Source: Oscillospiraceae bacterium
Lineage (GTDB): Bacteria > Bacillota > Clostridia > Oscillospirales > Oscillospiraceae
Direction: 5' to 3'
DNA: 64,000 nt
Assembly (NCBI GenBank): GCA_916988195.3
Contig: CAKASQ030000050.1
Location: forward strand, 102,067 to 166,066
Positions 51,536-58,777 of the stretch are shown one piece after another; position 1 is the first letter of the stretch, and the number at the start of each line of letters is the position of its first letter. The position numbers and the translations under genes were made by a program. The notes under the pieces were generated by a model. It searched no databases, had not been told where the DNA came from, and saw nothing but the letters and a program-made list of their open reading frames with translations.

Positions 51536-53155
51536 TTAACGCTCCTGTTCGTGTGTTTTCTCTCTGTCTTTCTCGCCTTGCAGGATTTGGGAAAGATTGC
51601 TTTTCACGGTATGCAGCTCCTTGACGCGGGCTTTTTTCTCCCGGTATTCGTTGTAGTGGGCGTTCTTTTCGGCGGTAAGCTGCTCGATTTCCGCTTGCAG
51701 CGCCTTATGACTTGGCAGCTTGGAAACGCCATGCGCCCGGAAATAACGGGCGGCTGCGTCCGCTATGATAAAATCGCTTTCGTACCGTTCCCGATAGGTG
51801 CTGCGGGCTTTCTCCGTTTTCTGTGCTTTCAGACCATCACGGGCAGGCTTGGTCTTGGCATAGGCAATCACCTGTGTCTGAAGCTCTTTTTTCTCCCGGA
51901 TAGCAGCGTCCAGGGCTTTCAGCTTGGCGGTGCTGTCCTGTAAATCCGCATTGGCAGATACAAGGGCTGCGTCCAGTTCCTCCGGCGAATAGCCGTACTG
52001 CCCGTAGGCGGCAACGGTAGCCGCCATTTGTTTCAGATTGTGGACTGCCGCCCAGCGGTCATATCCCACGCCTTTTCCCTCCGCTCGTTTTGCCGCCCGG
52101 TCAACCATACGCTGAATACCGTCCTTTTCCGGGGCGGTTTGGACAGCTTTTTTACCCTGCAAACGCTCCTTTATGCTGCGGGGATATTCGGGTATGGCTG
52201 CGGTCTGCTCGGCGGTTCTGTGGGCATTCTGTTCCAAAAGGGCAAGAACGGCGGTGCGGTCAAAATCGTCGCCCAGCTTGCGGGCGGTAATGGGCTTTGT
52301 CCTGTCCGGCGTGAGATAGGATAGCCGCCCCCGGCTCTCCTTGACGGTCACGCCCTGCTGCAAAAGAATGGCGGAGAACTCGTCATAGCTGGCGGCAGAG
52401 GACAGCGCGGCGCGTATGGTCTGCCGCAATTTTTCCTTGTCTGTTTCAAACTTCGTGGGCTTGGCTGGCTGCTCCTCGGCTGGTAAGGCGGCAGCTTCCT
52501 TGTCCAGCTTTGCCTGTCCTTTCCGCTGCGCCCAATACTCGCGCTCGGTAATGCGGTTCTTGCTGCCATGCAAAAGGTCGATTTGATAGAGATTTTCCCG
52601 GTGGCACAGCTCCATGACTTCGGCTTTGAAGTATTCCATCGCCGCGTCTGTGCAGCGGTGCTTGCACCCGGCGCGGGTGTCCGCCGGTCTGTCCATGTAA
52701 GGCAGGAACGGAACTTCCGCTATCCGCAGAGAATTGATAACGATATGCACATGGATATTTCCGCTGTGGTTATGTCCGTCCGGGTGGGTGCAGACAATGG
52801 CTTGGTGTCCGGGAAACTGTTTCCGGCAAAATTCCTCGCCCAACGCCTGCGCCCGGTCTACGGTCAAGCCGTTGTCTACTGCGTCCCGTGGGTCAAAGCT
52901 GATAATGTAGTGGTGGCTTTTCACATCTTCTCGTTTTTGGTTTTTCCCATAACGGAGATTGGATCGCATACAGGCAACAGCAAAATCCTCGCCGCCGCAG
53001 TTCAGCGTTGCTATTCGGTAGTCCTCCCGGAGCATGAGCCGCCCGCTTTCATCAAGGGTGGGCTTCATGGTAAACTCATCATGTTCAAAGGTGAGGTACT
53101 GCTCGGTTGCGCCATAATCCGCATTTTTAGAGCTGATATGTTTGAATGTTGCCAA
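51536..53155 (-). CDS. mobA: Relaxase, MOBP-type mobilization nuclease
   Basis: This encodes 539 residues. The relaxase domain holds LATFKHISSKNADYGATEQY at the start, the catalytic-type His cluster HPDGHNHSGNIHVHIVINS (three metal-binding histidines), and ALGEEFCRKQFPGHQAIV. The C-terminal half is helical and basic. It nicks oriT and leads the strand into the host ICE channel. I start it at TTG 53155 because AGGTGA lies 5 bases upstream; a GTG at 53164 is possible. It overlaps mobC. Confidence 0.9.
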   Translation of the reverse strand: MATFKHISSKNADYGATEQYLTFEHDEFTMKPTLDESGRLMLREDYRIATLNCGGEDFAVACMRSNLRYGKNQKREDVKSHHYIISFDPRDAVDNGLTVDRAQALGEEFCRKQFPGHQAIVCTHPDGHNHSGNIHVHIVINSLRIAEVPFLPYMDRPADTRAGCKHRCTDAAMEYFKAEVMELCHRENLYQIDLLHGSKNRITEREYWAQRKGQAKLDKEAAALPAEEQPAKPTKFETDKEKLRQTIRAALSSAASYDEFSAILLQQGVTVKESRGRLSYLTPDRTKPITARKLGDDFDRTAVLALLEQNAHRTAEQTAAIPEYPRSIKERLQGKKAVQTAPEKDGIQRMVDRAAKRAEGKGVGYDRWAAVHNLKQMAATVAAYGQYGYSPEELDAALVSANADLQDSTAKLKALDAAIREKKELQTQVIAYAKTKPARDGLKAQKTEKARSTYRERYESDFIIADAAARYFRAHGVSKLPSHKALQAEIEQLTAEKNAHYNEYREKKARVKELHTVKSNLSQILQGEKDREKTHEQER

Positions 53156-53525
53156 CAGCGTCACCTACCTTTCGCAAGACTTCAAACTTCAAGGCGGCAA
53201 GGTCAGAAATGGCGGCGCGGACTTCAACGGACAGGGCGTTGTATGGTGTGCCGTACTCATTGAGGACGCGGGCGATCTGATTGAGGTTGCCGCCGATTTT
53301 TCCGTATTCGGCGGTCAGCCTGCCAACGGCGGACAGCAGTTCATCGTTGACCGGGGAAACGGTAACGATGGGGCGAATAGTCGCCCGTGTGATGGCTTGC
53401 CGGATAAATTCGGCTTGGCTCATGTCATAGTGTTTCAGCCGCTCGGTAAAGTCGGCGTATTCTTCCTCGGTCATGCGGGTTTTGACCACATGGCAGCGGT
53501 GGGGCGTGTTGTATTTTTTCTTCAA
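53127..53525 (-). CDS. mobC: MobC-type mobilization accessory protein
   Basis: This encodes 132 residues from a TTG with AAAGGAGG 8 bases upstream. The N-terminal half is a ribbon-helix-helix-like DNA-binding region (VKTRMTEEEYADFTERLKHY, MSQAEFIRQAI); IGGNLNQIARVLNEYG is the conserved MobC motif. It should help the relaxase melt or bind oriT, which probably lies just upstream. It overlaps the relaxase gene by 29 bases. Confidence 0.85.
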   Translation of the reverse strand: MKKKYNTPHRCHVVKTRMTEEEYADFTERLKHYDMSQAEFIRQAITRATIRPIVTVSPVNDELLSAVGRLTAEYGKIGGNLNQIARVLNEYGTPYNALSVEVRAAISDLAALKFEVLRKVGDAVGNIQTYQL

Positions 53526-53588
53526 GCGTTGACCTCCTTTCTCGCCCGACAGGGCGCATGAGCAGGGTTTGGGGAAGGCACTCCCCAA

Positions 53589-53650
53589 CAAGATTTACCA
53601 AAGGGGCAAAACCGCAGATATGCGGATTTTGGCACCGTGGTAGAATCTTG
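53589..53650. other. Candidate oriT palindrome of the first IME
   Basis: A long imperfect palindrome precedes mobC: CAAGATTTACCA (53589-53600) is mirrored by TGGTAGAATCTTG (53638-53650), and inside it GGCAAAACCGCA...TGCGGATTTTGGC forms a second stem around GATA. The remainder of 53526-53966 has no gene. Such structures next to mobC are typical oriT sites, but I recognise no nic motif. Confidence 0.45.
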
Positions 53651-53966
53651 CTCTAAAAAACTGCCGCTTTCCTCGGCGGCTCTGGTTTGCGGATATACTG
53701 GCTTGCTCCACCAATATAGCGATTGCGGCGGCGTGTTCTGCCCGCTGTTCACCACTACAACGGTGAAAAAGGTGCGTTTTGGCAAATGCAGCGGAAATTT
53801 TTTTGATTTCCCCGTCCTGCTCCCTACAACAATCCGGCGGTGTGGTTTGCCAAAGATTTTTGAAAATAGGCGCAAAAAAAGCAGCAAACCTTTTTCAAGA
53901 TTTACTGCTTATATGCCGCTGTGATGGGCGGCGGTATTAAATTGTCAGCCGTTTTTCAAATGGAAT

Positions 53967-54377
53967 TTATCTGCAATCGCTTTCTTTTCGCTTTCCAATC
54001 CCTTTTCTGTAATCTTCCATAATCCTAACGCAATGATCTGCTATCTTTTGCATTCCGAGTTCTTCAAAAAAAGCAATTTGTATTTTCATCAGTTCTTCGC
54101 AAACAGCCAACTTCTGCTCATCCATATTGCTAATAGCAAGCCATGGGAACGCTTTATATTTCTTAGTGTCACCAATGAGAAAATTGTACCCTATCAACTC
54201 ATTTTCACGGAAAACGAAATAGAATTGTGGACCTGAACCCGGAACTGACTTTTCCATAATTTGTTGCATGGTTTTCACACCGCCGTATGCAGGAAAAAAA
54301 CCTATTCGCTCAAGAGCATTTAATATGTCAAGCCTTTTATCTGTGGGTATGTCTCTATAATTGATAATCTGTTCCAT
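53967..54377 (-). CDS. Hypothetical protein, possibly GNAT-like
   Basis: This encodes 136 residues. FYFVFRENELIGYNFLIGDT followed by a helix LAVCEELMKIQIAFFEELGM vaguely recalls an acetyltransferase core, but the acetyl-CoA loop is not evident. Start 54377 has GGTGGAG close upstream. The AT-rich composition differs from neighbouring genes, suggesting cargo acquired separately. Confidence 0.45.
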   Translation of the reverse strand: MEQIINYRDIPTDKRLDILNALERIGFFPAYGGVKTMQQIMEKSVPGSGPQFYFVFRENELIGYNFLIGDTKKYKAFPWLAISNMDEQKLAVCEELMKIQIAFFEELGMQKIADHCVRIMEDYRKGIGKRKESDCR

Positions 54378-54434
54378 TTGCTCCACCCCCATTAAAGTTT
54401 AATTTGTCAGGCTCTAATTATACAACTTTTCTGC

Positions 54435-54632
54435 TTAGCGGTCAAAGCGGAACTTCAACAGGCTTTCTATCAGCCGCCCGACGATATGTTCCTGCATATC
54501 TGTGTTGATCTGTCCGTCCATTTTCGCACAAGAGCGGATATATCCGGCATAATGGGATAGGACGGCGGCAACAGCTTCCGGGTCGCCCTCGCTTGCCTTA
54601 ACGATTGTTTCATAGGGAAGTAGCTGGTTCAT
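54435..54632 (-). CDS. Conjugative-transposon HTH protein (Tn916 orf8-like)
   Basis: This encodes 65 residues (LLPYETIVKASEGDPEAVAA, AVLSHYAGYIRSCAKMDGQI). It matches the short HTH proteins that follow the orf7-type sigma gene in Tn916-like and related elements. It overlaps that sigma gene by 23 bases. Confidence 0.75.
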   Translation of the reverse strand: MNQLLPYETIVKASEGDPEAVAAVLSHYAGYIRSCAKMDGQINTDMQEHIVGRLIESLLKFRFDR

Positions 54633-55068
54633 AGGACAAGCCCTCCAACTCTGCCCGTAGCCGCCGTAAAATCATCTGAATACGCCGCCCGGTTGTGTTG
54701 CCAGCCCGTCCATATCTCCGTCCAATCTCCCTATGCGTCAATCGTTGGAAGTAGTACAAGAAAATGATTTCCTGTTCCATCTGTGATAGTGCGGACAGGG
54801 CTGCGGCAAGCTCTGGACTTTCCAAAAGCACCATCTGACCACAGACGAAAAGCGGATAGCTGGTCATGCCGGATTGCTCCGCAAAGTATTTATCTGTGGT
54901 ACTGAATGGATAGTGTTTTTCTTCTATCAGATATTCAAGCGAGATTTCCCGCTTGCGGCGGCTCCGTATGCTCCGGGCTGCGTCTATGGCAGCGTGGCGA
55001 ATAACAGTCTTGCAAAAGGCATCGTGTGTATGCCGGATATGTTCTTGATACTTTTCGTGTTCGGTCAT
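54610..55068 (-). CDS. Element sigma factor (Tn916 orf7-like)
   Basis: This encodes 152 residues. The C-terminal region 4 is clear (LSQMEQEIIFLYYFQRLTHR, EIGRRYGRAGNTTGRRIQMI), and the N-terminal region (CKTVIRHAAIDAARSIRSRR) is a reduced region 2. Sigma-like proteins of this type direct expression of mobile-element genes. Start 55068 has AAGGGGG upstream. Bases 55069-55226 hold no gene. Confidence 0.8.
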   Translation of the reverse strand: MTEHEKYQEHIRHTHDAFCKTVIRHAAIDAARSIRSRRKREISLEYLIEEKHYPFSTTDKYFAEQSGMTSYPLFVCGQMVLLESPELAAALSALSQMEQEIIFLYYFQRLTHREIGRRYGRAGNTTGRRIQMILRRLRAELEGLSYEPATSL

Positions 55069-55226
55069 GGAAAATCCCCCTTTCTGAATAATGGCAGAGG
55101 GCGGCAGCATCTTGTGCTGTCGCCCTCTTGATTACCGAACAGCAAAGACGGGCGGGGCTGTCAACGGCGGCGCATTTGCGCCGTTCATCTTGACCGTTGA
55201 CAGGCTCGGCTGGGTTTGCTATCTGC

Positions 55227-55931
55227 TCACGGCAATTCACTCTCATTGATAGGAATTGCTTCAAGGTCCGTATTCAAATTGTTCCAATAAGAGCCAATAT
55301 CCGCACTTGTGAAATACTTAAAACCGCCTGCTTCTGACTTCAATTCGCCGTTTTTAACTCCATAGCAGGCGTAAATCAAATCGTAGCTTGTTCCATCTGA
55401 GAGGTTAAATCTAAAGCTGGTCACATCTGCTCCGGCAGTTTCCTCAGTTGTTTTGTCTTTTAAGGATAAGTCCTTGAACTTATCATACAGGGTCTTTATA
55501 TCATTTTCAGCAACAACTACTTTCTTTTCTGCTGATGCAGGCACTCCGTCATAGTGGTACATTTCAACGCTTTCGACATCTTCAACCTCAAATGGGAAGT
55601 CGATTTTGACAGGCTCATAAGCAATGTTTATAGGTAACAGAAAGAGAGCTGTAAAAATTGCAATGGTACAAAGAGCGATGGAAACGAGAACAGCAATCGT
55701 TATCTTTTTCCTGCCCCTCTGCTTTTCTTTTGCCTCATGGCGCATAATAACGCTTTCGCTTTCTTCGTGAAGAACATCTTCGCTCGTGTGAGAAAGCAAT
55801 TTCTGATAAATTGCGTTACAATCAGCACAGGCGTTCAAATGCTCTTTTACCATCTCTGCGCTTGCTTCGCTGCAAGCACCGTCAACATACAGCGGAAGAA
55901 TATCTCGAACAATATCGCATTGTTTACTCAT
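55227..55931 (-). CDS. Zinc-finger membrane anti-sigma factor of the IME
   Basis: This encodes 234 residues. The N-terminus has IVRDILPLYVDGACSEASAE then HLNACADCNAIYQKLL with His-x3-Cys-x2-Cys zinc ligands. A membrane helix (ITIAVLVSIALCTIAIFTAL) precedes an extracellular domain (about residues 110-234). It should bind the sigma factor encoded upstream; the genes overlap by 8 bases. Its single helix and large outer domain differ from the multi-helix anti-sigma at 17582. Confidence 0.85.
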   Translation of the reverse strand: MSKQCDIVRDILPLYVDGACSEASAEMVKEHLNACADCNAIYQKLLSHTSEDVLHEESESVIMRHEAKEKQRGRKKITIAVLVSIALCTIAIFTALFLLPINIAYEPVKIDFPFEVEDVESVEMYHYDGVPASAEKKVVVAENDIKTLYDKFKDLSLKDKTTEETAGADVTSFRFNLSDGTSYDLIYACYGVKNGELKSEAGGFKYFTSADIGSYWNNLNTDLEAIPINESELP

Positions 55932-56409
55932 GCTTTTCATCCATCCTTTCTTGAATTTTTAGCTTTGCACGATGATAAGTAACTCTCGCCCATGATTCTG
56001 TTTTTCCAAAAATTGCAGCGATTTGTGAAAAAGATAGTTCCCCGAATACGCGAAGCTGAAAGACTTCTTTGTATGGTTCTTCCAAACGGTGAAGAACGAG
56101 GTGTATGCGGAACGCCATGTCAGAATCTGCAACTGAGTTCTCAACATTTTCATTTGATGGCAAGTCATTGATTTCACTCACATCAGCTACTCGCTGACGG
56201 CTTCGCATTTCATCATGGTAAAGATTTTTTGCTATGGAGCAGAGCCATGTCAATTCATCTGACTTACCTTTGAATTGTGATGTTGTAGAAACAGCCTTAT
56301 AGAATGTGTTCTGCGTGATTTCCTCTGCTATCTCACGATTTTTGGCAAGAGAAATAGTATACGAGTATACCTGTAAATAGTAGGCTTTATAGAGCTTTTC
56401 ATAGTCCAT
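55924..56409 (-). CDS. ECF sigma factor of the IME
   Basis: This encodes 161 residues. Region 2 is visible as REIAEEITQNTFYKAVSTTS and DELTWLCSIAKNLYHDEMRS; region 4 as SFSQIAAIFGKTESWARVTY. It is close in plan to the sigma at 18208. Start 56409 has AAGGAGGTGA upstream. A clear ECF promoter precedes it, so it is probably auto-regulated. Confidence 0.9.
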   Translation of the reverse strand: MDYEKLYKAYYLQVYSYTISLAKNREIAEEITQNTFYKAVSTTSQFKGKSDELTWLCSIAKNLYHDEMRSRQRVADVSEINDLPSNENVENSVADSDMAFRIHLVLHRLEEPYKEVFQLRVFGELSFSQIAAIFGKTESWARVTYHRAKLKIQERMDEKHE

Positions 56410-56440
56410 ACTTGTCATCACCTCCTTCAGCTTCATAGGT

Positions 56441-56468
56441 TAGACGGAGAAATCGGAATTTCGTTACA
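56441..56468 (-). promoter_or_regulatory. ECF promoter of the IME sigma operon
   Basis: On the minus strand TGTAACG (56468-56462) is followed after 15 bases by CGTCTA (56446-56441), a classic ECF promoter, about 30 bases before the sigma start. Confidence 0.75.
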
Positions 56469-56694
56469 AAGAAGTTTGAAATTTTTATACCTTTACGCTA
56501 CTCTTGCTTTCTGCGGACTGTTGGTAGACGCACATTAACGGCAAGCAAAGAGATTGCTGTGTCAGCTTGATATGTTCAAATGCTAATTAAGTATAGCATA
56601 CAGCTATGAATTTTTCTATTGCGTTCCCCTGACTTCGGAATAGTGGCAGGGCTGGCTATCCATGTCTTGTGCTTCTCTACCGTACATGAGCATT
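56469..56694. other. IME right end, gene-free
   Basis: No gene is seen between the sigma promoter and the maff2 junction. The stretch should hold half of the recombinase attachment site. AT-rich blocks near 56470-56500 and 56575-56620 are the only visible features. Confidence 0.5.
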
Positions 56695-56817
56695 TGCGCC
56701 GGGGTTATCGTTGCCGTAGCCCTCAAGCAGATTGATTGCACCCCAGATGCCAAGACCTGCGCCCAGAGCGATAACGAGAGTCTGAAGAACGGTTACTGCG
56801 CTATTGAAAAATGCCAT
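56695..56817 (-). pseudogene. maff2, 5' fragment
   Basis: Forty-one codons (AFFNSAVTVLQTLVIALGAG, then LGIWGAINLLEGYGNDNPGA) are the N-terminal half of a Maff2 membrane protein, with AGGAGG upstream. The frame then runs into the element (NAHVR and stop). The other half is at 47363-47455. Confidence 0.85.
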
Positions 56818-56862
56818 AATATTTTCCTCCTAAAATTTGAAATTGTTTTGAGAATAGAAAAA

Positions 56863-56894
56863 GCCCTCCGTACTACCGGCATCAAAACCGGACG
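56863..56894 (-). terminator. Terminator before maff2
   Basis: AAGCCTTCCGT...ACGGAGGGCTT on the minus strand encloses an inner CCGG hairpin and is followed by TTTCT, 7 bases after the XRE-like gene stop. Confidence 0.75.
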
Positions 56895-56900
56895 GAAGGC

Positions 56901-57293
56901 TTAGTTTACGAGAATCTTTTCAAGGAACTCCTCGACGGTTATCACGCCAAGTTTCTGTTCCATTCTGCTTCTTGCATATTCAGTTTCACAATCATATATA
57001 TCACCACCACCTTTCATAAGAAACAGCCAATACATTGACTGCAACAAATCTTCACGAGAAGCACAGATTGTCGGTGAAAAAACGACAGGTGAAACCTTCA
57101 GAACCTCTGCGAGTTTCGCTGTGGTTTCTGCATTAGGGGTTCGAGCGTTTTTCTCATACTGAGCAATACGGACATCCGCTGTTTTCTCGGAATACCCCAT
57201 CAGGAGTCCAAGCTCTTTCTGGGTAAGGCGGCGAAATCGTCTAACGAACTTCAATCGCTGCCCAATAGAGGTATCCGTGATCCACCAAGTCAT
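56901..57293 (-). CDS. XRE-family HTH regulator
   Basis: This encodes 130 residues. The HTH is IGQRLKFVRRFRRLTQKELG with LLMGYSEKTADVRIAQYEKN; the C-terminal half is not recognised (EDLLQSMYWLFLMKGGGDIY). It lies between virD4 and maff2 of the ICE and may regulate the transfer genes. GAGGTG is 8 bases before the ATG. Confidence 0.8.
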   Translation of the reverse strand: MTWWITDTSIGQRLKFVRRFRRLTQKELGLLMGYSEKTADVRIAQYEKNARTPNAETTAKLAEVLKVSPVVFSPTICASREDLLQSMYWLFLMKGGGDIYDCETEYARSRMEQKLGVITVEEFLEKILVN

Positions 57294-57298
57294 TTTTT

Positions 57299-57619
57299 TT
57301 ACACCTCGCTTTCTGCAAATTCTCGATATACAACCTCATTTTTTGCTCTGCGCTTGCCTACGGCTTCACTGGGAGCAAGGTCAGGGTAGGTTGCCTGCAC
57401 TTTCTGTCTGCTTCTGCGGACAGTTTCAAACCCCGGAAAGCTGCGTCTATCCAGTTCCTTCAAAAACACAGGAACCGTCATGGCATGAATGTCGATGCCA
57501 CGCAGACCGGAATAGTGTTCCAGTACCATCAGGTACAAATGATTGTCGGTATTTCTTGCCTTGTGGTCGTGTTCCAAGATGTTCTTAACCAGGGCAGATA
57601 CCGTTTTCAGATTTTCCAA
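57299..57619 (-). CDS. Hypothetical ICE protein (106 aa)
   Basis: This encodes 106 residues from a TTG with AAGGAGG upstream. It is helical (VSALVKNILEHDHKARNTDN, DIHAMTVPVFLKELDRRSFP) and ends with a basic segment. It sits 12 bases after virD4 and 5 before the XRE gene. I do not recognise the family. Confidence 0.55.
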   Translation of the reverse strand: MENLKTVSALVKNILEHDHKARNTDNHLYLMVLEHYSGLRGIDIHAMTVPVFLKELDRRSFPGFETVRRSRQKVQATYPDLAPSEAVGKRRAKNEVVYREFAESEV

Positions 57620-57631
57620 ACAGAAACCTCC

Positions 57632-58432
57632 TTAATCCGCATCGACTACCACAAACTCATCACCTGCCTTGAGCTTCAACCTTCGACTCAGAAACTGCTC
57701 AATGTTGAACTCATTTCTCTTATCAAAGTCTGATGTGTACTTATAATTGGGGTGCTGCGTCAGATCGTACTTGTCAGAAAGAAACGGTCTGACACCACGC
57801 AACTGCAAAATACACTTGCTGCCATCCAGAACCGCAAGCTCATCTACGCTCGCAAGGTCTTTGCCTAACTTCTGATAATTCAAGCCGTAAGACGGGCTGT
57901 TACCTCTGGTGTTGGAGGTGTTGTAGGTGTCGATAGTTTCTTTTCCCAATGCCTGATTCAGTTCTTTGAGCGTGGTTGGCTCAGAACCACCCAGGAAAAT
58001 TCGGGAATCCATGTTGCCGATGATGGTATCGGCATTGTCTTTATAAATGGCTTTCAGCTGTGATTGTGCCTGGAGAACAAGGCAAGCCGATATTTCACGG
58101 CTTCGGATTGTCGCTACCAGTTTTTCCAGATTGGGAATCTGACCGATGTTTGCCATCTCATCAATCAAGCAGCGCACATGAACCGGCAGTCTGCCGCCGT
58201 ACACATCATCTGCTTTCTCGCACAACAAGTTGAACAGCTGTGTGTAAATCATGGAGATCAAAAAATTAAACGTCGCATCCGTATCTGACATAATCAGAAA
58301 GAGCGCCGTTTTCTTATCTCCGAGAGTATCCAACTGCAACTCGTCATAGGCAGTCACATCTCTGACCTCCTGAATATCAAAAGGAGCCAGACGAGCGCCG
58401 CAGGAAATCAAAATCGACTTAGCGGTCTTGCC
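57632..58432 (-). pseudogene. VirD4-type coupling protein, N-terminally truncated
   Basis: The remaining 260 or so codons begin inside GKTAKSILISCGARLAPFDI and include the Walker B region VRCLIDEMANIGQIPNLEKL, SACLVLQAQSQLKAIYKDNA and NMDSRIFLGGSEPTTL, the motor part of VirD4/TcpA. The membrane region and Walker A (about 300 residues) are missing, and the frame meets a stop just upstream of the GKTAKS codons. A TTG at 58411 could start a short product, but it would not be a working ATPase. Confidence 0.8.
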
Positions 58433-58476
58433 AGAGACGAAAAGTCAAGGACTTTTTCATCAAATTCAAAAAGAAG

Positions 58477-58635
58477 TCACATTTTGCGGACTTCCTCACG
58501 GAGCATACGCTTGATTTTGTCCTCCATCGTCTCCTTGGCGGTCTCGCTGAAATGGACACGGACGATATAGGTGGTCTTGCCAATCTGCTTTCTGACAGTA
58601 GGGCAAGTGGCGGTGTTGGTTGCGGTATTGTTCAT
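58477..58635 (-). CDS. tnpW: TnpW-family small protein
   Basis: This encodes 52 residues after AGGAGG: TVRKQIGKTTYIVRVHFSET and TMEDKIKRMLREEV are the core of the transposon-encoded TnpW family. Function unknown. Confidence 0.8.
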   Translation of the reverse strand: MNNTATNTATCPTVRKQIGKTTYIVRVHFSETAKETMEDKIKRMLREEVRKM

Positions 58636-58777
58636 TCAAAGTCCTCCTGTAAATGAAAAATGCCCGGTGACTGTTCATCATCGGGTGATGTCGGTATGAG
58701 GGAACAAGGCAAGGCGGCAACATTAAGGTATCTATAAAAACCTTGCCGTCTTTGCCACGCTTGCCGTGTTCCTGTTG

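Noticed and set aside
58496..58723. 75-codon minus-strand frame overlapping tnpW
   Set aside because: The tnpW frame has an AGGAGG site and a family match; this frame has neither.
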